A stretch of DNA of 64,000 bases from Paenibacillus piri (GTDB taxonomy: Bacteria > Bacillota > Bacilli > Paenibacillales > NBRC-103111): contig NZ_SMRT01000014.1 in assembly GCF_004354045.1 (NCBI RefSeq), forward strand, positions 62,001-126,000. Direction: 5' to 3'. Made by a program: the position numbers and the translations under genes. This document shows, piece after piece, positions 25,329 through 33,438 of the stretch. The notes beneath the pieces were generated by a model. That model did not search any database. It was not told the origin of the DNA and saw only the letters and a program-made list of their open reading frames with translations. Within the stretch, counting starts at the first letter, position 1; every line of letters starts with the position of its first letter.

Positions 25329-25362
25329 GGAAGCGGCAGCCTGGCGCTGCCGTTTCCTTATA
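25329..25362 (+). terminator. Terminator after the cysteine-rich gene
   Basis: GGAAGCGGCAGC (25329-25340) pairs with GCTGCCGTTTCC (25346-25357), followed by TTATAA, 10 bp after the stop codon. Confidence 0.7.
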
Positions 25363-25409
25363 ATATCAGAATTTATAAGTTTTCAGCGAAGCTGAACAAT
25401 TCTGATATT
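25362..25409. repeat. Inverted repeat with nested hairpin
   Basis: AATATCAGAATT (25362-25373) and AATTCTGATATT (25398-25409) are exact reverse complements. Between them TTCAGC-gaa-GCTGAA forms an inner hairpin. The function is unclear: a second terminator-like structure or the scar of a small mobile element. Another hairpin, GGAAA..CCTC/GAGG..TTTCC, follows at about 25449-25472. Confidence 0.6.
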
Positions 25410-25480
25410 GCAAGAAAACCTACATTTAAATCGCGGTCGCTCATCCTGGAAAGGCCTCGATAGAGGTTTCCTTAATTGAA

Positions 25481-25552
25481 AGTATACTTGCTTCTCACAA
25501 CCTTGATAAACGCGCTCGTCCCCAAGGACGACGAAGCCGTACATCCTTGATC
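25481..25552. repeat. Dispersed hairpin repeat, copy 3
   Basis: Matches the 611-690 element: AGTATACTTGCTTCTCACAA then CCTTGATAAACGCGCTCGTC and the complementary half GGACGACGAAGCCGTACATC. It lies in the 312-bp noncoding gap between convergent genes. Confidence 0.8.
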
Positions 25553-25631
25553 CCAAAAGCGCTGTCCGCATTTCATGCGTCGGCGCTTTTTCGTCGTTGC
25601 TTAACTATGCATTGCACAAAATTATCATTCC

Positions 25632-26396
25632 TTATTGCATTAAATCCCACAGCTGCTTGCCGATAAGGATGGTCGTCACGATGACGAACAGCGGCTTAAT
25701 ATAGCGCGAGCCATGGCGGATTGCAAGTCTGGAGCCGACGAAGGCGCCGGCGATCATGGCGATGCCCATGGGAAGGCCGTAGCCGATATGTACCGATTTC
25801 AGCAGCAGAAACGAGCATAGGCTGGCCAGATTGCTCGCCAAATTGAGCACCTTCGCATTAGCCGACGCGCCGACGAAATCGAAGCCGAGCAGCAAAAACA
25901 AAAACAGCAGGAACGAGCCCGTTCCCGGCCCGAAGAAGCCGTCGTAAAACCCGATAATGAACGCCGCCGACGCAACGACGAGCTTCACATTCAATGTCAT
26001 CCGACGAGGGGCGGCGACAGCACCCCAGTTTTTTTTGATCAGCGTATAGATCAGCATCAGCACGAGCATCACGACGACGAGCGGCTTCAAAAAATCCGAA
26101 GGGAGCAGGTGCAGCGTATACGTGCCGAGAGCCGACCCGACGAACGAAAGCGGGAATAAAGCGAGTACGAGCTTGCCGTTCAGCTTGCCCGACGTAAAGA
26201 AGGAGAGGCTGCTTGTGATCGTGGACAAGGTGCTCCCCAGCTTGTTGGTGCCGAGCGCCACCACCGGAGGAAGCCCGGTCAGCAAAAGCGCGGGAACGGA
26301 AATTAATCCGCCGCCGCCGACGACGGAATCGATAAATGCGGATACGAAGCCCGCGACGATTAAAAATATAAGCATATCCTGGGACGGAAAATCCAT
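25632..26396 (-). CDS. TSUP-family membrane transporter (TauE/SafE-like)
   Basis: A 254-residue protein with about eight membrane segments in two related halves. The N-terminal FVSAFIDSVVGGGGLISVP and the second-half FYDGFFGPGTGSF carry the two glycine-rich loops typical of the TauE/SafE (TSUP) family, which move sulfite, sulfoacetate or other small anions. ATG 26396 has AAGGAGAG 7 bp upstream. No sulfur genes are adjacent, so the substrate stays open. Confidence 0.9.
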   Translation of the reverse strand: MDFPSQDMLIFLIVAGFVSAFIDSVVGGGGLISVPALLLTGLPPVVALGTNKLGSTLSTITSSLSFFTSGKLNGKLVLALFPLSFVGSALGTYTLHLLPSDFLKPLVVVMLVLMLIYTLIKKNWGAVAAPRRMTLNVKLVVASAAFIIGFYDGFFGPGTGSFLLFLFLLLGFDFVGASANAKVLNLASNLASLCSFLLLKSVHIGYGLPMGIAMIAGAFVGSRLAIRHGSRYIKPLFVIVTTILIGKQLWDLMQ

Positions 26397-26556
26397 GATG
26401 TCTCTCCTTTAGTATGACGAACGTATAAGAATCAAGCTAAGTATATAGAATGAGGTACGTTTCGACAATACTTAATCCGTGATAAAGCATTCCATCCTTA
26501 TCAGAGAAGTGTTAAAATGGAAAGGATTACATTTAAGCCGGAAAGGTGTGTTGCAT

Positions 26557-26943
26557 ATGATTCGCAAGCTGGAGCATATTGGTGTAAAGGTTAAAGATAT
26601 GGATGTTTCCGTTCGTTTCTATACGGAGATACTCGGAATGAAGCTCGTTAAACGCGCGCGGCTGGCGGATGGCGTGGAGCTGGGCTTTTTGTCGTTCCCC
26701 GATTCGGATAACATCGAGATCGAGCTGATTGGCCGGGGGCATGACGGCTTGCCCAACGATTCTATCGTCCACCATATCGCATTCACCGTAACGGATATTC
26801 AGGCAGAGGTAGACCGTCTGAAAGGGTTGGGCGTGCATCTGATGGACGAGACGCCGCGGGCCATTCTGGACGGCGATCTCATTGCGTTCTTTTTCGGACC
26901 GGATGGCGAACGTTTGGAATTTTTCCAACCGATAGGAAAGTAA
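26557..26943 (+). CDS. Glyoxalase/VOC-fold protein
   Basis: A 128-residue protein of the vicinal oxygen chelate fold, with two babb modules. Probable metal ligands are H7 (LEHIGVKV), the Glu of IEIELIG, the His of HHIAFTV and the Glu of RLEFFQP, the usual glyoxalase I arrangement. Start at ATG 26557, 8 bp after AAGGTG; an earlier in-frame ATG at 26479 has no site. It may be a lactoylglutathione lyase-like or other thiol-dependent lyase; substrate unproven. Confidence 0.85.
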   Translation: MIRKLEHIGVKVKDMDVSVRFYTEILGMKLVKRARLADGVELGFLSFPDSDNIEIELIGRGHDGLPNDSIVHHIAFTVTDIQAEVDRLKGLGVHLMDETPRAILDGDLIAFFFGPDGERLEFFQPIGK

Positions 26944-26950
26944 GCGAGCG

Positions 26951-26993
26951 AACCTCCATCCCCTGTGCGAAACAGGCGGAACGGAGGTTTTTT
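26951..26993 (+). terminator. Terminator of the glyoxalase-fold gene
   Basis: AACCTCC (26951-26957) pairs with GGAGGTT (26983-26989), with an inner CCTGT-gcgaa-ACAGG hairpin and a TTTTTT run. Confidence 0.8.
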
Positions 26994-27016
26994 GTTGGTT
27001 GAAAGTATAAGATTTC

Positions 27017-27090
27017 ATACTTTACTTTGCTTCGCACAATCTTGACAAATGCGCTCGTTCCCGAAGGACGGAGAAGCCGTTTATCCTTAG
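27017..27090. repeat. Dispersed hairpin repeat, copy 4
   Basis: ACTTTGCTTCGCACAATCTT followed by GACAAATGCGCTCGTTCC and AAGGACGGAGAAGCCGTTTATCCTTAG. It lies between a terminator and the ribosome site of the next gene, so it could be transcribed into that mRNA leader. Confidence 0.8.
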
Positions 27091-27111
27091 ACGAAGAGGA
27101 GGTTGCGGTTT

Positions 27112-27783
27112 ATGGAGGGACGTACGGCCGTAGTGGCCGGAGCGACCGGTCTGATCGGCGGGGAGCTTGTCCGGATGTTATTGGCGGACCCTTATTACGG
27201 CAAGGTTGCGGTTTTAGTCCGGAACAGAATGGACATGGCGAATGAGAAGCTGCTGCAGGTGACAGTCGATTACGAACAGCTGGAGGCGTCTGTACATAAT
27301 TTATTGACGGGAGCGGATGTGTTCTGCTGTCTCGGCACAACAATCAAAAAGGCCGGCTCCCAAGAGCAGTTCCGCAAGGTTGATTACGACTATCCGATGA
27401 CGCTCGGCAGACTGTCGCAGCAGGATGGCGCCGTCCAATATTCAATCGTGACGGCGATGGGGGCCGGAACGGCGTCATCATTCTTTTATAGCCGGGTCAA
27501 AGGCGAGGTCGAGGAGGGCTTGGCCCGGCTGCGGCTGCCGGCGCTCCATATTTTCCGTCCCTCTCTGCTCCTGGGAGACCGGCAGGAGGTACGGACCGGG
27601 GAGAGGATCGGCTCCGCGGTCTCGGGGCTGATCACCCCGCTGATGATCGGCGGTTTGCGAAAATACAGACCGATCCAGGCGAAGACGGTAGCCCGGGCGA
27701 TGGTTCACGCCTCCAAGCACGGCGGCAGCGGGGTGCGGATCTATGAATCGGATCAAATCGAGGCGCTCGGCCGGCAGGGCTGA
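27112..27783 (+). CDS. NAD(P)-binding oxidoreductase, atypical SDR (HTATIP2/YraR-like)
   Basis: A 223-residue Rossmann protein with GATGLIGG near the N-terminus for dinucleotide binding, CCLGTTIKKAGS after strand 4, and YSRVKGEVE with the Tyr-x-x-x-Lys of SDR enzymes. Length and motifs fit small atypical SDRs similar to B. subtilis YraR and human HTATIP2. ATG 27112 is preferred over the upstream TTG because AGGAGG lies 9 bp before it. It follows repeat copy 4 and is the only gene of its unit. Substrate unknown. Confidence 0.82.
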   Translation: MEGRTAVVAGATGLIGGELVRMLLADPYYGKVAVLVRNRMDMANEKLLQVTVDYEQLEASVHNLLTGADVFCCLGTTIKKAGSQEQFRKVDYDYPMTLGRLSQQDGAVQYSIVTAMGAGTASSFFYSRVKGEVEEGLARLRLPALHIFRPSLLLGDRQEVRTGERIGSAVSGLITPLMIGGLRKYRPIQAKTVARAMVHASKHGGSGVRIYESDQIEALGRQG

Positions 27784-27858
27784 CAAGAAGTCGGCATTAA
27801 CCGGATATGAAATGCGGTAAAATCGCTTATTACATCATAATCACGGGAGGAAATGGAG

Positions 27859-28815
27859 ATGACACGCAAACTGGTTGTTTTGCAGTCCATTACATCGGAG
27901 CAGGAGGCGCAGATTCGGCAGCTTGTGCCGGACTGGGAGCTGGTTCACGGGAAGGAACGGGAGGTATGGCTGCCTCATCTTGCGGATGCGGAAATTGTCG
28001 CAGGCTGGAGCAGCGCAATTGTGGAGCCGTGTCTGCGGCCCGGCACCAAGCTGCGCTGGGTGCAAAATTGGGGAGCGGGCGTAGACGTCATACCGCTCGA
28101 GGCAATCGCCGACGCCGGCGTGATGCTCACGACCGCCAGCGGCGTGCACCCGAACCCGATCTCGGAAACGGTGCTCGGCATGATGCTCGGTCTGACGCGC
28201 AATATTCACCGTTCGGTCGCTCACCAGCTTAAGCGCCGCTGGGAATCGAAAGGGCCGCTCGGTGAAATGCACGGTAAAACGGTTGGCATACTGGGAGTCG
28301 GCGCTATCGGGACAGAGGTGGCCAAGCTGTGCAAGGCATTCGGTATGACCGTGCTGGGTGTCAAACGAACGCCGTCCTCCTCGGCATATGCAGACCGGAT
28401 GGTCACGATGGAAGGGCTGGACGAGGTGCTCCAAGAGAGCGATTATATTGTAGTGACGCTGCCGCTCACGAAAGAGACGAAGCATGTGATCGGCCGCAGC
28501 CAATTTGAACGGATGAAGCCGACCGCTTATTATATCAACATCGGACGGGGCGGCACGACGGATGAGCAGGCATTGATCGAAGCGCTCCGCAGCGGCCGGA
28601 TCGCCGGCGCAGGGCTGGACGTGTTCGAGGTCGAGCCGCTGCCCGAGACGAGCCCGCTCTGGGAGATGGACAATGTGATTCTGACGCCTCACAATTCCGG
28701 CTCGACCGTGTACTACAACGACAGGGCGATGGACATTTTCCTGCGCAATTTAAGCGACTATGCGGCAGGCCGCGAGCCGCAGCTGAACCGGGTCGATCTG
28801 AACCGGCAGTATTGA
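27859..28815 (+). CDS. D-2-hydroxyacid dehydrogenase family protein
   Basis: A 318-residue member of the D-isomer-specific 2-hydroxyacid dehydrogenase family. The NAD site is GILGVGAIGTEVA (about 143-155). Catalytic residues are seen as NIGRGGTTDE (the Arg of the first part lies at VQNWGAG-like loop and the Glu in VFEVEPLP), with the His in TPHNSG. The enzyme reduces 2-keto acids or oxidises the D-hydroxyacid with NAD(H). ATG 27859 is 8 bp after GGGAGG; ATG 27853 is too close to that site. The following hairpin ends the unit. Confidence 0.87.
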   Translation: MTRKLVVLQSITSEQEAQIRQLVPDWELVHGKEREVWLPHLADAEIVAGWSSAIVEPCLRPGTKLRWVQNWGAGVDVIPLEAIADAGVMLTTASGVHPNPISETVLGMMLGLTRNIHRSVAHQLKRRWESKGPLGEMHGKTVGILGVGAIGTEVAKLCKAFGMTVLGVKRTPSSSAYADRMVTMEGLDEVLQESDYIVVTLPLTKETKHVIGRSQFERMKPTAYYINIGRGGTTDEQALIEALRSGRIAGAGLDVFEVEPLPETSPLWEMDNVILTPHNSGSTVYYNDRAMDIFLRNLSDYAAGREPQLNRVDLNRQY

Positions 28816-28872
28816 CCGCTGCCGGCTCCGACTATCGGCCGCTTTGAAAGGCGATAGGCGATGATACAAGCT

Positions 28873-28908
28873 AAGCGGAGCGGCGTTCGACGTCGTTCCG
28901 CTATTTTT
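28873..28908 (+). terminator. Terminator of the hydroxyacid dehydrogenase gene
   Basis: AGCGGA (28873-28878) pairs with TCCGCT (28897-28902), with partly paired CGGCG/CGTCG inside, followed by ATTTTTG. Confidence 0.7.
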
Positions 28909-28918
28909 GCGCGCGTTG

Positions 28919-29236
28919 CTATCCCCCGAACGAATCCCGGAACGCTTTGGCCAGCGTTGCGGGGTCCACGGACCACAGCTCGGCGATTTCCGGGCATACA
29001 TTCTCCTCCCACCAGTCGGAGAGCACCTTGCGGTTGCTGGCGTTCTCCACAATCCAGATCAGATTGAGCGCGACTTTTTTGAAGTAAAGCTCATCCGCTT
29101 GCTCGACCAGATCGGGTGCGATCCAACGGTTCAATTTTTTGCGGGCGCGGTAAAGCTCCCGGCTGCAGGAGCGCCGTATTTTTCGTGCCGTCGGCAGCGA
29201 TTGGTTATGCTTGACATTGTTGTTCGTCGGATTCAT
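28919..29236 (-). CDS. Conserved hypothetical protein (105 aa)
   Basis: A basic N-terminus (about 1-35, rich in Arg/Lys) leads into a helical domain with LYFKKVALNLIWIVENASNRK and an acidic C-terminal half (WWEENVCPEIAELWSVD). No membrane segment or known motif. ATG 29236 has AAGGAGT about 10 bp upstream. It is convergent with the dehydrogenase gene. Function unknown. Confidence 0.65.
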   Translation of the reverse strand: MNPTNNNVKHNQSLPTARKIRRSCSRELYRARKKLNRWIAPDLVEQADELYFKKVALNLIWIVENASNRKVLSDWWEENVCPEIAELWSVDPATLAKAFRDSFGG

Positions 29237-29311
29237 GGGACCTATCGACTCCTTCCATACTGTTATGGTATGCGGGAGAAGCGCCCGATGAAACCGGCTG
29301 CGGCGGCAAAA

Positions 29312-29340
29312 GAAATACCCCGTCGCTCATGAACGAGGGG
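29312..29340 (-). terminator. Possible terminator of the cupredoxin gene
   Basis: On the minus strand CCCCTCG and CGACGGGG flank a TTCATGAG centre, followed by TATTTCTTTTG. It lies 20-50 bp past the cupredoxin stop. Confidence 0.55.
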
Positions 29341-29360
29341 GCAGGCAGCCCGTCCGACAT

Positions 29361-29909
29361 TTAACTGTCGACGACGATGTATCCGACCATCGGCCCGTTA
29401 TGCGCAAGATCGGGATGCGTTTGACAGATGATGCGGTACGTACCGGTCTTTTCGGCTTTAAAGGTGACGATCGTTTCTTTGCCTTTTTTTACTTCATCCT
29501 TGATGTTCAAGCCCTCGATCACGAAAGGATGACTTGCGCCATTCACCCCGAAAATGCTTAGATGAATGAGCTCGCCAGGCTTGACATGAATGGTGCCCGG
29601 ATCCCAGCGGTAAACTTCGATAGGTTTGCCGTCAGGTCCGGTAGATTTGAATTCGGTTGTAACAATCGAAATGGTTCTGCCTTTTGCGCTTTCGTTCGCT
29701 GCGGTGTTGGCTGTTTTGACGGTTCCGCTCGAGTTGCCGGTTACCGCTTTGAGCGCCTCGTTGATTTTACCGACCGGTATGGAGGTCTCGCTTGACCCGC
29801 CCCCGCTGTGCCCCCAATACCATGCAGCGCCTGCCGTGCCTATTGCCATAATGACAACAATCGTCCACGTCCGAATCTGCTTTTTGCTGACGACGACTAT
29901 CCTGTTCAA
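29361..29909 (-). CDS. Membrane-anchored cupredoxin-domain protein
   Basis: A 182-residue protein: an N-terminal membrane helix (about 13-31), a Ser/Gly/Thr-rich spacer, then a cupredoxin barrel (about 70-182). Copper ligands are visible as the His of ASHPFVI, the Cys and His of IICQTHPD, and the Met of GPMVGYI, a nitrosocyanin/CuA-like order. It would sit outside the membrane as an electron carrier or copper protein. The only in-frame start with a GGTGGGG-like site upstream is TTG 29909. It is divergent from dedA. No oxidase genes are adjacent. Confidence 0.82.
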   Translation of the reverse strand: MNRIVVVSKKQIRTWTIVVIMAIGTAGAAWYWGHSGGGSSETSIPVGKINEALKAVTGNSSGTVKTANTAANESAKGRTISIVTTEFKSTGPDGKPIEVYRWDPGTIHVKPGELIHLSIFGVNGASHPFVIEGLNIKDEVKKGKETIVTFKAEKTGTYRIICQTHPDLAHNGPMVGYIVVDS

Positions 29910-30070
29910 TCGACTTCCCCACCTTTATGCCAGTTTGTACTCATTGTATGCGGCGGCTTGTCTCTTCATGCTGGCAAACTGGTTGTCGGGAACCGATTTA
30001 TGATAGAATAGAACTTGGTTTCATACTAGGATATGAGCTCGTCGAAAAGAAAGGAAGAGGCAGAGGAATT

Positions 30071-30670
30071 ATGCTAAAAGATATCATTCACAGCGCGTTG
30101 GTATTTATCGAGAACTTGGGCGTATGGGGAATTTTGCTCGGTCTTATGCTGGAAGTCATTCCAAGCGAGCTCGTATTATCCTTTGGCGGTTACCTGGTCT
30201 CGCAAGGTCAGGTTACATTTATCGGGGCTATCATTTTCGGAACGATCGGCTGCGTCATTCAGCAGATTATTCTGTACTGGGTCGGGCGTTACGGCGGAAG
30301 ACCTTTCGTGGAGAAATACGGAAAATATTTGGCGTTGAAAAAAAAGTATATCGATATGGCCGAGGGCTGGTTCAACAGGTACGGGCCGATTATGGTTTTT
30401 GCCGCGCGGTTCGTTCCCGTCGTCCGGCAGGCGATTTCAATTCCCGCCGGTATGGCGAAAATGCCGATGCTTCATTTCCTTTTCTATACGACGCTCGGCA
30501 CGATTCCGTGGGCGATTCTGTTCGTCTATTTGGGAGAGAAGCTGGGCTCGAACTGGGAGCAGATCGATGAGCTGGCTGCGCCGTTCATGAAATATTTTAT
30601 CATCGGCGCTGTTGTCGCCGTAGTGCTGTACGTGGCCTGGAAGCTGTTTAACCGCAAAAAAAGCAAATAG
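30071..30670 (+). CDS. DedA/SNARE-associated family membrane protein
   Basis: A 199-residue DedA protein, a family that includes flippases for polyprenyl-phosphate and phospholipids. Family marks are LEVIPSELVLSFGGY near the N-terminus, GRYGGRPFVEKYGKY, and FAARFVPVVRQAISIPAG with the conserved Arg residues. Two re-entrant and about three transmembrane helices are predicted. ATG 30071 follows AGAGGAATT. It may be the first gene of a unit with the thioredoxin-fold gene 71 bp downstream. Confidence 0.88.
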   Translation: MLKDIIHSALVFIENLGVWGILLGLMLEVIPSELVLSFGGYLVSQGQVTFIGAIIFGTIGCVIQQIILYWVGRYGGRPFVEKYGKYLALKKKYIDMAEGWFNRYGPIMVFAARFVPVVRQAISIPAGMAKMPMLHFLFYTTLGTIPWAILFVYLGEKLGSNWEQIDELAAPFMKYFIIGAVVAVVLYVAWKLFNRKKSK

Positions 30671-30741
30671 GAAGCAGATTGCTTCGCACCCGTTTTTTCT
30701 ATACAATCAAATTATATCCAATTATAAGGAGGCCATTATCG

Positions 30742-31308
30742 ATGGGTACAAACTTAGCCGACAAGCTCCGTACTGGTTTGAAACCGCAGCAATTTATTGA
30801 CGGGATGACCAAAAATCAGGAGAAATTCGTAGAGTGGTACGATGCATTTTCGTGGGAGCATGAGGAGGATAAGCAGTTTTTCGATTCCTTGAACAACCGC
30901 GACGATTTGCGCTGCCTGATCTTGATGGCGGACTGGTGCGGCGATGTCGTGCGCAATGTGCCGGCCGTATTCCGTGCGCTTGAAAACTCCGGCATTCCGG
31001 TCGAAGTGTTGATCAAGGAAGAACATCCGGATGTAATGGCCCAATTTTTGACCGGCGGCGGAGAAGCGATTCCTATTGTCATTTTCACTGATTTCAGCGG
31101 CCATGTGCTCGGTCATTGGGGACCGCGTCCTGCGCATGTGCAGGCGGTTATGACGCAGTTCAAGAAGGAAAACCCGGACCGTCAGGCACCGGATTATAAC
31201 GAGAAGATACAGGTGGCGCGCCAGGAGATGGGACGTCAATACGGGGAAGGTACCGGCTACCAAACCGTCATCGTAAAAGAGCTTCGCGACCTGCTGTCCT
31301 CGTTCTAA
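30742..31308 (+). CDS. Thioredoxin-fold protein with incomplete CxxC
   Basis: A 188-residue thioredoxin-family protein. The active-site region reads MADWCGDVVRNVPAVFRAL; related proteins usually carry WCGDC or a second cysteine, so only one Cys is left here. The cis-Pro loop is EAIPIVIFTD. It may act as a monothiol reductase or in bacillithiol-linked chemistry rather than as a dithiol oxidoreductase. ATG 30742 has AAGGAGG 8 bp upstream. The MBL-fold hydrolase starts 13 bp after its stop, which suggests an operon. Confidence 0.82.
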   Translation: MGTNLADKLRTGLKPQQFIDGMTKNQEKFVEWYDAFSWEHEEDKQFFDSLNNRDDLRCLILMADWCGDVVRNVPAVFRALENSGIPVEVLIKEEHPDVMAQFLTGGGEAIPIVIFTDFSGHVLGHWGPRPAHVQAVMTQFKKENPDRQAPDYNEKIQVARQEMGRQYGEGTGYQTVIVKELRDLLSSF

Positions 31309-31321
31309 AGGCGGGAGAAGC

Positions 31322-31957
31322 ATGAGCTTGGAAGGCATCAAGATTGAATCATTTTCGCTGGGCCCGCTCGGAACGAACGCATATTTATTGAGCAGACCGG
31401 AGGAAAACAAGGGGATCATCATCGATCCCGGGATGAATCCGAAGCCGCTTTTGAAACGGATCGACGGGATGGGGATCGAAGCGATTTTGCTGACGCACGC
31501 GCATTTCGACCATATCGGCGGGGTGGATGAGATCCGTAAGCTGAAAGGCTGCCCGGTCTATTTGCACGACAATGAAGCGGACTGGTTGACGAACGCGAAC
31601 CGCAACGGCTCGACCAAATGGCCGGAGCTGGGCGGTCCGATCGTTACCGAGCCTGCGGAATACGCTCTGGATGAAGGGCAAGTGCTTCGCATGCTCGGTC
31701 TTGAGATCAAGGTGCTCCATACGCCGGGTCATTCGCCGGGCAGCGTCAGCTTTCTGTCAGGTCGGCATCTGTTCGGCGGCGACGTGCTGTTCCGGCTTTC
31801 CGTCGGGCGTACCGACCTGCCGGGCGGCAGAACGGAGGAGCTGATGGATTCGATTCACGGCAAGCTGTTCAAGCTGCCCGGGGAAACCGTCGTATATCCC
31901 GGACACGGGCCGAAAACAACGATCGGCTTCGAGCAGGAGAACAATCCGTACGTGTAA
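31322..31957 (+). CDS. Metallo-beta-lactamase-fold hydrolase (glyoxalase II-like)
   Basis: A 211-residue protein with the canonical THAHFDHIGG metal motif (about 59-68), HTPGHSPGS, LFGGDVLF and VVYPGHGPKT, giving two metal sites. Size and motifs fit the small YqgX/GloB-like hydroxyacylglutathione hydrolase subgroup that acts on thioesters. ATG 31322 has GGGAG upstream and lies 13 bp after the thioredoxin-fold gene. Substrate is unproven. Confidence 0.9.
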   Translation: MSLEGIKIESFSLGPLGTNAYLLSRPEENKGIIIDPGMNPKPLLKRIDGMGIEAILLTHAHFDHIGGVDEIRKLKGCPVYLHDNEADWLTNANRNGSTKWPELGGPIVTEPAEYALDEGQVLRMLGLEIKVLHTPGHSPGSVSFLSGRHLFGGDVLFRLSVGRTDLPGGRTEELMDSIHGKLFKLPGETVVYPGHGPKTTIGFEQENNPYV

Positions 31958-31970
31958 ATGTAACAGCAGG

Positions 31971-32017
31971 AGGCTCCTTCGTTGCGTCCCATAGCGGACG
32001 ACGCGGAGGAGTTTTTT
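31971..32017 (+). terminator. Terminator of the dedA-thioredoxin-hydrolase unit
   Basis: AGGCTCCT..CG..GCGTCC (from 31971) pairs imperfectly with GGACGacGCGGAGGAG, followed by TTTTTTG. Confidence 0.6.
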
Positions 32018-32040
32018 GTGAGTAACTTCGAAATAAAAGT

Positions 32041-32068
32041 TTGTATAAAAAAACATCGTGAGTATAAT
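32041..32068 (+). promoter_or_regulatory. Promoter of the AraR-like regulator gene
   Basis: TTGTAT (32041-32046), 16 bp, TATAAT (32063-32068). An AraR-like operator begins 3 bp after the -10, consistent with autorepression. Confidence 0.7.
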
Positions 32069-32071
32069 AGA

Positions 32072-32087
32072 ATATGTACATACAAAT
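32072..32087. promoter_or_regulatory. AraR-like operator 1 (regulator promoter)
   Basis: ATATGTACATACAAAT is the exact reverse complement of the operator at 33375-33390 and close to the B. subtilis AraR consensus ATTTGTACGTACAAAT (from memory). Confidence 0.75.
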
Positions 32088-32107
32088 ATACTTTGATGAG
32101 GTTGCAA

Positions 32108-33214
32108 ATGGACAATGAATTAAAACAACCAAAAAAATATAAAGTAATCAAGCAAGAAATCAAATCTTGGATACTGAGCGGCAAACTAAAGATTCATGAA
32201 CAGCTTGCCACTGAAGTGGAAATAGCTGAGCAATTTTACACCAGCAGACAGACCGCTAGGCGGGCTTTGGGAGAACTTGAGAATGAAGGATATTTATACC
32301 GGGTTCAAGGCAGAGGTACATTTGTTAATAATTGGACCGTTCAACCACAGAAAACCACTAAAAACATTGCCTTGATTACTAGCCACTTGTTCAGCTATAT
32401 ATTCCAGAACATAGTACAAGGCGCCGAAGAAGTGTTAACGAGCAGGAATTACGGGCTGTTTCTAATGAGTACCAATAATGACTTTTCCAAGGAAAGAGAG
32501 TGTTTGGAATCTTGCTTAATGAAACCCTTGCACGGGTTGATCATTGAGCCGGCTTTAAGCGCTTTGCCAAATCCGAATTTGAGCTACTATTTATCGTTAG
32601 AAGAAAAAGGGATTCCTTATGTGATGACCAATGCTTGCTATCCTCAGCTTGGCTCGACAGCTTTGCTTTTGGATGATGAGAAGGGTTCCTTTCTGGCGGT
32701 GGAACACTTGGTTAGTCTGGGACACAAAAGAATTGCCGGCATATTTCATCGAGAGGTACTTCAGGGAATCGGCCGAATGAGAGGGTACATTAACGCACTC
32801 AGACATTTTGGAGTACCAATAAGAAACCAATTGGTCGGTATGTACAATTTTCTGGAAAAGTCCGTACAACCGGCGGCATTGTTGCGTGAGATGATGCACC
32901 TGCCCCGGGACGAACGCCCGACGGCTTTGGTGACATACAGTGATCAGACAGCGGTATCTTTGCTCGATACGATAAGGGAGATGGGCATTAGAATTCCGGA
33001 AGATCTGGCTATAGTATCCTTTGATGACTCTGCATTTGCTACAGCAACCGAAATTAAATTTACTTCCGTTGCCCATCCTAAGGAGCAAATGGGGAGGATG
33101 GCCGTAGAATTATTGATTGATAGCATTGAGAAAAACATTAGACCAACCGGATATGTATTTGAGCCCAATCTGGTTGTGCGTCAATCTACGGTGAAAACCA
33201 TTCAGAATGAATAA
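32108..33214 (+). CDS. GntR/LacI hybrid transcriptional repressor, AraR-like
   Basis: A 368-residue regulator. Residues about 8-75 form a GntR-type winged helix (VIKQEIKSWILSGKLK, QFYTSRQTARRALGELENEGYLYRVQGRGTFV). Residues about 85-365 are a periplasmic-binding-protein-like effector domain of the LacI/PurR type (IALITSHLF, GSTALLLDDEKGSFLAVEHL, VSFDDSAFAT). This combination is that of AraR, the L-arabinose-responsive repressor. ATG 32108 follows GAGG. The gene is clearly more AT-rich than genes on either side. Operators at its own promoter and before the ABC transporter suggest it controls both. The sugar may be arabinose or a galactoside. Confidence 0.88.
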   Translation: MDNELKQPKKYKVIKQEIKSWILSGKLKIHEQLATEVEIAEQFYTSRQTARRALGELENEGYLYRVQGRGTFVNNWTVQPQKTTKNIALITSHLFSYIFQNIVQGAEEVLTSRNYGLFLMSTNNDFSKERECLESCLMKPLHGLIIEPALSALPNPNLSYYLSLEEKGIPYVMTNACYPQLGSTALLLDDEKGSFLAVEHLVSLGHKRIAGIFHREVLQGIGRMRGYINALRHFGVPIRNQLVGMYNFLEKSVQPAALLREMMHLPRDERPTALVTYSDQTAVSLLDTIREMGIRIPEDLAIVSFDDSAFATATEIKFTSVAHPKEQMGRMAVELLIDSIEKNIRPTGYVFEPNLVVRQSTVKTIQNE

Positions 33215-33238
33215 AGTTAATTAACCAGCGGTTTTTCC

Positions 33239-33293
33239 ATAACCCGCATTGGATTCATTGTGGTGCATTATGAATCCGACGCGGGTTATTTCG
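33239..33293 (+). terminator. Terminator of the AraR-like gene
   Basis: ATAACCCGC pairs with GCGGGTTAT, with an inner GGATTCAT/ATGAATCC stem, followed by TTTCG. Confidence 0.75.
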
Positions 33294-33374
33294 TATGCCA
33301 TTGCCTAAGAATCGAGTTTCACAACATAAAATTGATGGTCTTCATGATCACAACATATTAGAATATTAGATAAA

Positions 33375-33390
33375 ATTTGTATGTACATAT
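33375..33390. promoter_or_regulatory. AraR-like operator 2 (transporter promoter)
   Basis: ATTTGTATGTACATAT, identical on the reverse strand to operator 1. It lies 165 bp upstream of the binding-protein gene. Confidence 0.75.
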
Positions 33391-33438
33391 TATTATTTTG
33401 GTGTTAATATATACATAACATAAGCCGGCAATATTGAT

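Noticed and set aside
28907..29332. Plus-strand frame antiparallel to the 105-aa protein
   Set aside because: No ribosome site. The minus-strand gene has AAGGAGT and a more protein-like composition.
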